19,148 bases of DNA from contig CAYOAC010000012.1 in the NCBI GenBank assembly GCA_964401885.1, positions 1 through 19,148 on the forward strand. The letters are read 5' to 3'. The stretch comes from JAULZV01 sp964401885. Lineage in GTDB: Bacteria > Patescibacteriota > Minisyncoccia > Phycocordibacterales > JAACPR01. This document shows, piece by piece, positions 1-5,040 of this stretch; positions within the stretch are counted from its first letter, which is position 1; each line of letters starts with the position of its first letter. The notes under the pieces were generated by a model. The model had not been told where the DNA came from and did not search any database. It worked only from the letters and a program-made list of their open reading frames with translations. A program made the position numbers and the translations under genes.

Positions 1-70
1 CTAATAGGGTATGTAATTTCATCCAGGGGCGTTATATTACAATATTTTTAGAAGTTTGTAAATGTTTGGT

Positions 71-113
71 TTTTAAATAAAAAAATGCGTGTGAGGAGTT
101 CCTCCTCACACGC
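71..113 (-). terminator. Intrinsic terminator of the minus-strand gene ending at 133
   Basis: A perfect 12-bp stem (87-98 with 102-113, loop 99-101). Read on the minus strand it is followed by a T-rich run (86 down to about 71), the classical rho-independent layout. It sits 20 nt after the stop codon of the minus-strand gene. The plus-strand side has no T-run, so it works for the minus strand only. Confidence 0.9.
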
Positions 114-132
114 TCTGAACATTCAGAATGGT

Positions 133-858
133 TCAGTTCTGTCCGCTTGCAAGTCTTTGAATGTCTTGCCTTGCAATCTGTGCATTCGCAGCATTGTAAA
201 TTTGCTGTACTGTAAGATCTGTCATGCAGAATGCATGACCTATCGAAAGTATTTCTTTGAGCCTTGCTTTTTCAAGGTCAATGTTAATCTTCATAATTTT
301 TCTGTCAGTTTCACTGCCAGGAAATCGTGAGGATAGAACCACATCGCTATCCTGGATTATTTCAATGGCTAGTGCAATGACATGGCCCACGAATTTAACA
401 CAGCAACGGTATGGAGGATATGGAGGTAAATCTTGTGGTCCTTTATGCAGTAAAGAAAGATCTTTTACTGAAATCTTTTGACCTTTTTTCTTTCCTGTAA
501 CAATTAATAGGAGTTCATAGAGGTCATTTTCGAACGAAGATGAGGCCTCGTAGATACTCAGGTCTTTTAACTTTTCATCGTAGAAAAACCAGACTACCTT
601 TACCAGTAATCCTGCTGATAAGCTGGTAATAATTGTACAAGGAATCCACCATAGACCCAAACCCATCCCTTTTAGAGATATTGAGTAATTTATAATTGTT
701 CCAATCCAGAAGATTGAGATCAATTGATAGGCAAAGGATAGCAGTTTAAACTTCAAAGAACTTTTTACTGGTTCAAGACGCTTATTTGCTTTCCAATTGA
801 GAACCGCCCACTGAATTTTTTTATCAAAAATCAGTCTAATCAATAACATTGTTTTCAT
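133..858 (-). CDS. Unrecognised two-helix membrane protein (241 aa)
   Basis: I do not recognise a family. The protein begins with a basic amphipathic stretch, then has two hydrophobic segments at about residues 39-61 and 66-92, and a hydrophilic C-terminal part of about 150 residues that would sit on one side of the membrane. That part holds a KDLSLL motif (132-137), a proline-rich PPYPPY patch (145-150) and a CC pair (152-153). The ATG at 858 follows a purine-rich stretch without a clear Shine-Dalgarno site; ATG 849 is possible. The gene is monocistronic, with its own promoter, a structured leader and a terminator. Sampled 60-nt lines are 40-45% GC against about 28% in pyrG, so it looks acquired or differently constrained. 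Function unknown. Confidence 0.75.
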   Translation of the reverse strand: MKTMLLIRLIFDKKIQWAVLNWKANKRLEPVKSSLKFKLLSFAYQLISIFWIGTIINYSISLKGMGLGLWWIPCTIITSLSAGLLVKVVWFFYDEKLKDLSIYEASSSFENDLYELLLIVTGKKKGQKISVKDLSLLHKGPQDLPPYPPYRCCVKFVGHVIALAIEIIQDSDVVLSSRFPGSETDRKIMKINIDLEKARLKEILSIGHAFCMTDLTVQQIYNAANAQIARQDIQRLASGQN

Positions 859-990
859 TCTTTTGTTTTTCTTTTCTCGATAGTTTAATCTTGTTCAAGA
901 GGGCTACTAACCCAGCTTCAGTTGAGCTACTAACTCATGCTGAAGGTGACATGAATAGATAGAAGAGAGATCGAGATAGTCGCTGTTCCA
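859..990 (-). ncRNA. Structured 5' leader of the membrane-protein gene at 133-858
   Basis: About 130 nt lie between the predicted transcription start (near 990) and the ATG at 858. The stretch contains two hairpins with the same 7-nt apical loop, TTAGTAG on the minus strand. One is at 916-945 (6-bp CTTCAG/CTGAAG stem plus an inner 4-bp stem). The other is at 901-913 (GGG/CCC stem). A 7-bp long-range pairing (875-881 with 970-976) would enclose both and end about 17 nt before the start codon. It matches no riboswitch class I can name. A cis-regulatory RNA is inferred from structure only. Confidence 0.5.
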
Positions 991-996
991 TTTTAA

Positions 997-1025
997 ATAA
1001 TAACATGAATTGACTTTAATGTCAA
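997..1025 (-). promoter_or_regulatory. Sigma70-type promoter for the membrane-protein gene
   Basis: Minus-strand TTGACA (1025-1020), 17-nt spacer, TATTAT (1002-997). It lies just after the murB stop codon, giving a start near 990 and a leader of about 130 nt. This is one of the best consensus matches in the window. Confidence 0.7.
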
Positions 1026-1042
1026 AAATTGCTCCAACTGAT

Positions 1043-2038
1043 TTAATAAATATTAGGCTCTGGTTCCAATGTGACGTTAAAGTCTTTTTTAATATTGAAA
1101 ATAATTTTGGAAAGTAACCCTTGGAATTCTGAAAAAGTTCCATTACCATCATGAATTAATATCAATTTATTTTTAGGATAAAAATAAAAGTGTTCTGTTT
1201 CAGTTGATTTATAATCTGTATTTTCTATTAACCAGCCAGCATAAAGTTTGTATGAATTTTCTTCTATTTGAAAAAAGGGGATATTGGGATTTGTAGATTG
1301 TATCTTTTGTAAAATATCTTTTGAAACAATTGGATTTTTGAAAAAAGACCCACAATTAGGATATTGTTTATAATCAGGGATTTTGGATGAACGTATTTGA
1401 ATAATAGCTTCTCTTATTTGAGAAAGAGTTGGTGCCTTGTCTTTAAAAAAATCTTGAACATCTTTATATTCTGGGATTTTGGGTTTGTCTTTTGATAATA
1501 AGAATTTGATTGAAGTAATAATATATTTATTTTTGTTTTGTTTAAAAACACTGTCTCTATATGAAAAATTACATTCTTCTTTATCTATTTCTTCAAAAAT
1601 ATTTTTTTCGCAATTAAAAACTCTAACTGAAATTATTACATCAGATAATTCTGTTCCATAAGCTCCAATGTTTTGAATAGGTCCAGCACCGACAGTACCA
1701 GGGATTGCAGATAGTGCTTCTATTCCTGATAAATTATTTTGAACGCTCCAATTTACAAAATCATCCCAAATTTCACCTCCGCAAACTTCGATAATAGTGT
1801 TCGATTTATTTTCTGAAATAATTTTTATTCCTTTTATCTTCATTTTAGCAATTATGTATTTGTCATGTGTATCGTCAAAAATAGTATTAGATCCTTCGCC
1901 AATTATGATTAAAGGTTTATTTAGCTTCTGTGAATAAGAATTTATTTTTTCTATATCAGTTTCTATTTCAATGTTATATGTCATGTGTGCTTTACCACCC
2001 AGTTTAAACGTTGAATATGTGTGTAAATCAAGATTCAT
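1043..2038 (-). CDS. murB: UDP-N-acetylmuramate dehydrogenase MurB
   Basis: Reduces UDP-GlcNAc-enolpyruvate to UDP-MurNAc with NADPH through bound FAD, the second committed step of peptidoglycan precursor synthesis in the cytoplasm. The 331 residues show an N-terminal TFKLGG segment, the FAD-binding GEGSN loop, the IPGTVGAGPIQNIGAYG FAD motif, the YRDS motif, GSFFKNP with catalytic Ser231, and the C-terminal LEPE with the catalytic Glu. The YRDS loop places it in the type I (E. coli-like) group. Length is normal. The ATG at 2038 gives the usual short N-terminus and lies 6 nt after a -10 box, so the mRNA is probably leaderless. It is divergent from murA across 29 bp, so precursor steps one and two share a control region. 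Confidence 0.95.
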   Translation of the reverse strand: MNLDLHTYSTFKLGGKAHMTYNIEIETDIEKINSYSQKLNKPLIIIGEGSNTIFDDTHDKYIIAKMKIKGIKIISENKSNTIIEVCGGEIWDDFVNWSVQNNLSGIEALSAIPGTVGAGPIQNIGAYGTELSDVIISVRVFNCEKNIFEEIDKEECNFSYRDSVFKQNKNKYIITSIKFLLSKDKPKIPEYKDVQDFFKDKAPTLSQIREAIIQIRSSKIPDYKQYPNCGSFFKNPIVSKDILQKIQSTNPNIPFFQIEENSYKLYAGWLIENTDYKSTETEHFYFYPKNKLILIHDGNGTFSEFQGLLSKIIFNIKKDFNVTLEPEPNIY

Positions 2039-2040
2039 GT

Positions 2041-2060
2041 ATATATCATATGTGATATAT
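2041..2060. promoter_or_regulatory. 20-bp palindrome between murB and murA, candidate operator
   Basis: Arms ATATATCA (2041-2048) and TGATATAT (2053-2060) are perfect inverted repeats around a 4-nt TATG spacer. The palindrome overlaps the predicted -10 boxes of both divergent genes, the expected place for a repressor to block both promoters. XRE-family proteins usually bind palindromes as dimers, and the adjacent murA encodes an N-terminal XRE domain, making it the natural candidate. AT-rich sequence yields palindromes by chance, but position and length make this one credible. Confidence 0.55.
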
Positions 2061-2074
2061 TGGTGTTATGTCAA
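2045..2074 (-). promoter_or_regulatory. murB promoter (leaderless arrangement)
   Basis: Minus-strand TTGACA (2074-2069, overlapping the murA start codon), 18-nt spacer, TATGAT (2050-2045), then 6 nt to the murB ATG at 2038. Transcription would start at or next to the ATG. Confidence 0.65.
2053..2061 (+). promoter_or_regulatory. murA extended -10 promoter (leaderless arrangement)
   Basis: An extended -10 element: TG (2053-2054), one base, TATATT (2056-2061), then 6 nt to ATG 2068. No convincing -35 is visible, as is common when an extended -10 is present. It lies inside the right arm of the palindrome. Confidence 0.6.
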
Positions 2075-3585
2075 AAAACAATAATCAATCAAATTCATTA
2101 CAGCAAATCGGAATGCTTATAAAGTCCTTAAGAACTCAGAAAGGTTTAACTCAAGGTGATTTTGCAAAATTATTGAAAACTTCTCAAAGTGCTGTTGCTC
2201 GAATTGAATCCGGTAATCAAAACATCACTACTCAAGAAATTTTAAAAATTGGTGAAGTATTGCATAGAAAACTTATTTCTTTGGATAAAACTATGGATTT
2301 TAAAATTACGGGAGGACAAAAACTTTCTGGTGAAATTGTGACGAATACTTCAAAGAACGGAGCTATGGGTTTGTTGGCTGCATCTCTTTTAAATAAAGGA
2401 ATTACTACTTTAAAAAAAGTTCCTAGAATAGAAGAGGTTAATAGGGTTCTGGAAATTTTTGAAAGTATTGGTGTGCAGTATAAGTGGGTTGAAAATACTC
2501 TAACTATAAAACCTCCCAAAAAATTTGAATTATCAGAATTAGATGTTGAAGCTTCCAAAAAAATAAGATCAGTTCTTATGATGATTGGTTCTCTTATTCA
2601 CCATGTTGATTCATTTAAAATGCCTCATGCCGGAGGATGCAAAATGGGTGAGAGAACAATTGCTGCTCATCGATACGGACTTGAAGAGTTGGGTATCGAA
2701 ATTGAAACTGAATCTGATTTTTATAAAATTTCAAAAGAAAAATTACATGGCGGAGAAATTGTTATGTATGAAGCTGGAGATACTGCTGTTATAAATATTT
2801 TGCTTGCAGCCGCTGGTATAATAGAAAAAACAGAAATATCTTTTGCCTCATCAAATTATCAAGTTCAAGAAGTTTGTTTCTTTTTACAAAAATTAGGAAT
2901 TCAAATTGAGGGGGTTGGAACTCATAGACTTATTATTATGGGAAAAGAAAATATTAATATGGATATTGAATTTTCTTGTGCCGAAGATCCAATTGAATCG
3001 ATGATGTTTATTTCGGCAGCAATAGTGACAGAATCTAAATTGGTCATTAAGAGATGTCCAATTGATTTTCTTGCTCTTGAATTATTGAAGTTAGAAAAGA
3101 TGGGGTTGAAGTATAAAAAGACAAAAAAGTACAAATCAGATAATGAAAGAACAGATCTTGTTGATATTACAATTTTTCCTTCAAAACTTATTGCTCCGGC
3201 TGATAAAATTCATGCATTACCATATCCTGGAATTAATACAGATAATCTTCCTTTTTTTGTTCCAATTGCAACTCAAGCAGATGGACAAACTCTTATTCAT
3301 GATTGGATGTGGGAAAATAGGGCAATTTATTTTACAGAATTAAATCGCCTCGGTGCAAATATAAAACTTGCAGATCCACATCGAGTTTTTGTAACAGGGA
3401 AAACTTCATTGAAAGCAACTCAAGTAGTTTGCCCGCCTGCACTTAGACCGGCCATGATTGTCCTTATTGCGATGCTTGCAGCTCCCGGAGAATCAATTCT
3501 CAGAAATGTTTATGCTATTGAAAGGGGGTATGAGGATATTGCTAATCGTTTGAATTCTATTGGTGCAAAAATTGAGATAGTTTAA
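2068..3585 (+). CDS. murA: XRE helix-turn-helix fused to UDP-GlcNAc 1-carboxyvinyltransferase MurA
   Basis: The MurA part transfers enolpyruvate from PEP to UDP-GlcNAc, the first committed step of peptidoglycan synthesis in the cytoplasm. Residues 14-66 form an XRE/Cro-like helix-turn-helix (LTQGDFAKLLKTSQSAVARIESG core). Residues about 78-505 are a full-length MurA. Its catalytic set is present: Lys96-Asn97 (KN pair), Arg in IRSVLMM, active-site Cys191 in GGCKMGERT (so fosfomycin-type alkylation is expected), Asp392 in PGINTDN, and Arg460. Family members are about 420 aa, so the extra 75 N-terminal residues are a true fusion. They are in one open frame from an ATG 6 nt behind an extended -10 box. 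Autoregulation through the palindrome at 2041-2060 is inferred. Confidence 0.95.
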   Translation: MSKNNNQSNSLQQIGMLIKSLRTQKGLTQGDFAKLLKTSQSAVARIESGNQNITTQEILKIGEVLHRKLISLDKTMDFKITGGQKLSGEIVTNTSKNGAMGLLAASLLNKGITTLKKVPRIEEVNRVLEIFESIGVQYKWVENTLTIKPPKKFELSELDVEASKKIRSVLMMIGSLIHHVDSFKMPHAGGCKMGERTIAAHRYGLEELGIEIETESDFYKISKEKLHGGEIVMYEAGDTAVINILLAAAGIIEKTEISFASSNYQVQEVCFFLQKLGIQIEGVGTHRLIIMGKENINMDIEFSCAEDPIESMMFISAAIVTESKLVIKRCPIDFLALELLKLEKMGLKYKKTKKYKSDNERTDLVDITIFPSKLIAPADKIHALPYPGINTDNLPFFVPIATQADGQTLIHDWMWENRAIYFTELNRLGANIKLADPHRVFVTGKTSLKATQVVCPPALRPAMIVLIAMLAAPGESILRNVYAIERGYEDIANRLNSIGAKIEIV

Positions 3586-3641
3586 ATAATTTTTTTCTAA
3601 AGTAGTAAACAATTAGCTGTGGAAAACTAACTTTTTGAGTG

Positions 3642-3650
3642 TGATAGGAT
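3642..3650 (+). promoter_or_regulatory. Extended -10 element before the small coiled-coil gene
   Basis: TG-A-TAGGAT (3642-3650) is followed by 8 nt and ATG 3659. No clear -35. It resembles the boxes before murA, pyrG and rsmI and supports ATG 3659 as the start. Confidence 0.4.
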
Positions 3651-3658
3651 ATTTATCA

Positions 3659-3976
3659 ATGAAGAAAAAGTTATCAAAAAAGGAGAGAGAAGAGAATGTA
3701 ACAAAAGGGTTTTTGACTGACTTTTTAGAAGAAGGTGGTTATGTCACTGAGAGTTTTATTGTATCTCAAAATTATGCAACAAAAGACTATGTCTCAGAGA
3801 TATTTAATTACTATCAAAGCGATATGAAACATCACATTGACTCTTTAATTGAAAGACAACATGATTATTTTTGTGCAATTATCGAAACTTTAGAGGGAAG
3901 ATTCGAAAGAAATGAAAGAGATATAGATTCATTAGGTAATAGAGTTTCTAAACTAGAAATTAAACCAAGTTTTTAA
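3659..3976 (+). CDS. Small coiled-coil protein of unknown function (105 aa)
   Basis: A basic N-terminus (KKKLSKKERE) is followed by a mixed region and a predicted coiled coil over roughly the last 45 residues (hydrophobic residues spaced in heptads, ending SLGNRVSKLE). There is no signal peptide, membrane segment or recognised domain. Short proteins of this shape are common in Patescibacteria and remain uncharacterised. I place the start at ATG 3659, not the upstream in-frame TTG at 3635, because a -10 box lies 8 nt before it and the basic MKKK opening is natural. There is no clear terminator after murA, so readthrough from murA is also possible. The 3' end overlaps the T-run of the opposite-strand terminator. 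Confidence 0.6.
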   Translation: MKKKLSKKEREENVTKGFLTDFLEEGGYVTESFIVSQNYATKDYVSEIFNYYQSDMKHHIDSLIERQHDYFCAIIETLEGRFERNERDIDSLGNRVSKLEIKPSF

Positions 3977-4009
3977 ATAAAAAACACCCCGCTCACGAGA
4001 AGCGGGGTG
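3971..4009 (-). terminator. Intrinsic terminator of the minus-strand gene ending at 4034
   Basis: A 9-bp GC-rich stem (3985-3993 with 4001-4009, 7-nt loop). On the minus strand it is followed by a T-run (3984 down to about 3977). It lies 25 nt after the minus-strand stop. On the plus strand only a short CTTT follows, so it may weakly end the plus gene that stops at 3976. Confidence 0.85.
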
Positions 4010-4033
4010 CTTTCGTAAACGGGGTGGTTAGGG

Positions 4034-4696
4034 TTACGGATTCACATAACCGACACAGGTGCATTTAAGTTTCACAGTGGGTTCTGGGAGCCCATATGAA
4101 CTGAAGTTCATTACAATCCCGAATTTCCCCGGGAGTAAACTAAGGTCCTTCATTTCCCTCAAGAGCTTAGCTTCCTTTTTGGGTAGACCTTCCATTTGGG
4201 ATTCTTTTAGTTTCTCATGAAGAGCTTTCATACTTTCGTCAAAAGCTTTCACGAGAAGAGGGCGATCATTGGGTGTGCGTGGAACTGAAACTTGGACGAA
4301 GTCTTGATCTTTTTGGTTTTGAGCAATCCATTGTACGACTCCATATTTCAGGAGCTTTCGCCGGACAGGAGCCCATTCCTTTGCAATTTGTGTTCGGGTG
4401 TTGCCGGGCTTGTAAAATGTCACCAAGATGATGATCATCACAAATCCGAGAATACCGAGCACAGAGCTTAAGATAACTAACTCTCGGTTTTGATTTTGGA
4501 ACATAAACATAAGAGCCACTACCAATCCTGTGAGGAAGGCTGCGGTCGTCAAATATTTCCCAAGGATATAGGCATCGAGTCTGTCTCGGCAGATTTCGGC
4601 GTCCTCGCTGAACCCATACAGTTTGGGGTTATTTTGTGATTTGATCCAAAAGTTTGAGAACATTTTGGCCGCACTACTTAACACTTTTTGTTTCAT
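4034..4696 (-). CDS. Unrecognised two-helix membrane protein (220 aa)
   Basis: No family recognised. Hydrophobic segments lie at about residues 48-66 and 73-95, then about 125 hydrophilic residues, with a charged helical stretch (about 150-182), a KDLSLL motif (183-188) and a C-terminal CTC (212-214). The frame stays open upstream to an ATG at 4936, but I prefer ATG 4696: a consensus promoter lies inside the longer frame and the stretch from it to 4696 folds into consecutive hairpins. ATG at about 4720 is an alternative. GC content is about 45-47% in sampled lines, far above neighbours. The gene is monocistronic with its own terminator. It resembles the gene at 133-858 in topology, KDLSLL motif, leader and composition. 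Confidence 0.65.
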   Translation of the reverse strand: MKQKVLSSAAKMFSNFWIKSQNNPKLYGFSEDAEICRDRLDAYILGKYLTTAAFLTGLVVALMFMFQNQNRELVILSSVLGILGFVMIIILVTFYKPGNTRTQIAKEWAPVRRKLLKYGVVQWIAQNQKDQDFVQVSVPRTPNDRPLLVKAFDESMKALHEKLKESQMEGLPKKEAKLLREMKDLSLLPGKFGIVMNFSSYGLPEPTVKLKCTCVGYVNP

Positions 4697-4823
4697 TTTT
4701 TTGTTATCGATGTACCACATTCCAAACTTAGACAAAGGGGTTCCATTACCCGGGATTGCATAAGTGGCTTCCGGCCACCGCAATCCGCAACAATGTCGCA
4801 AGAAAATGGTGGTGCATTTTCTG
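4697..4823 (-). ncRNA. Structured 5' leader of the gene at 4034-4696
   Basis: Four hairpins can be drawn in about 127 nt. They are a perfect 8-bp stem with loop CACCAC (4801-4808 with 4815-4822); a GCGAC/GTTGC stem with one G-U pair (about 4787-4799); a two-part stem GGATTGC/GCAATCC enclosing GTGGC/GCCAC (about 4753-4787); and GGGT/ACCC (about 4739-4752). The region could be read as the N-terminus of a longer protein, but tandem perfect stems right after a promoter favour a structured leader. No known RNA class recognised. Confidence 0.45.
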
Positions 4824-4829
4824 ATTATA

Positions 4830-4858
4830 ATATTAGCATAATTATTGTAATTTGTCAA
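4830..4858 (-). promoter_or_regulatory. Sigma70-type promoter for the gene at 4034-4696
   Basis: Minus-strand TTGACA (4858-4853), 17-nt spacer, TAATAT (4835-4830), start near 4823. Its -35 faces a plus-strand TTGACA only 8 nt away (4867-4872), making a back-to-back divergent promoter. Confidence 0.65.
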
Positions 4859-4866
4859 AGATTCTA

Positions 4867-4896
4867 TTGACATATTTTTATATTCGTGTCTACTAT
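4867..4896 (+). promoter_or_regulatory. Promoter of a tiny plus-strand transcription unit
   Basis: TTGACA (4867-4872), 18-nt spacer, TACTAT (4891-4896), 5 nt before an ATG at 4902. It is divergent from the promoter at 4830-4858, with the two perfect -35 boxes forming an inverted repeat 8 nt apart. Confidence 0.5.
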
Positions 4897-4901
4897 AAAA
4901 G

Positions 4902-4955
4902 ATGAAAAAACGTTCCGCGCCGTGTGGTGGGCACATCGATAAGACCGATGGTTAG
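4902..4955 (+). CDS. Possible 17-aa leaderless micropeptide, or 5' part of a small RNA
   Basis: ATG 4902 opens a 17-codon frame (MKKRSAPCGGHIDKTDG) that stops at TAG 4953-4955. It lies 5 nt after a predicted -10 box and 5 nt before a strong terminator, so the transcript would be about 95-100 nt and contain little else. It could be a micropeptide gene, a leader peptide of an attenuator upstream of pyrG, or a non-coding RNA in which the ORF is accidental. pyrG seems to have its own promoter after the terminator, which weakens the attenuator reading. No homology claim is made. Confidence 0.3.
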   Translation: MKKRSAPCGGHIDKTDG

Positions 4956-4960
4956 CTACC

Positions 4961-5003
4961 AAGACGACAAGTTTGCCCCGCAAACTTGTCGTCTTTTTCT
5001 TTT
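4961..5003 (+). terminator. Strong intrinsic terminator upstream of pyrG
   Basis: A perfect 16-bp stem (4961-4976 with 4980-4995, loop CCC) followed on the plus strand by a T-rich run to about 5004. No ordinary plus-strand gene lies upstream of it after 3976, so it must end the short unit starting near 4902 or act in front of pyrG. Confidence 0.9.
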
Positions 5004-5025
5004 TATAAAACCCTATTTATTTTTC

Positions 5026-5034
5026 TGATATAAT
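5026..5034 (+). promoter_or_regulatory. pyrG extended -10 promoter (leaderless arrangement)
   Basis: TG-A-TATAAT (5026-5034), a perfect extended -10, then 6 nt to ATG 5041. No good -35 is seen. Confidence 0.65.
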
Positions 5035-5040
5035 CTCTAC

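Noticed and set aside
1..70. Gene fragment at the left edge of the window
   Set aside because: Short AT-rich stretch without a supportable reading frame or motif.
890..899. CTTGTTCAAG palindrome as a third hairpin of the leader
   Set aside because: A full-length stem would leave a 2-nt loop; with a realistic loop only 3 bp remain.
907..1152. 81-aa minus-strand reading frame across the murB 3' end
   Set aside because: It overlaps murB in another frame and covers a promoter and structured leader; no start signal or protein features.
2232..2558. 108-aa antisense reading frame inside murA
   Set aside because: Lies wholly opposite a well-supported coding region and has no promoter or family resemblance.
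4801..4935. Base pairing between the CACCAC loop of the membrane-protein leader and GUGGUG in the divergent short transcript
   Set aside because: Only six complementary bases with no extension into the flanks; easily chance, so not claimed as an antisense interaction.
4697..4936. N-terminal extension of the 220-aa membrane protein from ATG 4936
   Set aside because: It would cross a consensus promoter, the divergent promoter and a set of perfect hairpins, and the extra residues show no domain character.
4902..5040. Classical attenuator controlling pyrG
   Set aside because: A perfect extended -10 box after the terminator gives pyrG its own start, and no antiterminator alternative to the 16-bp stem is evident.
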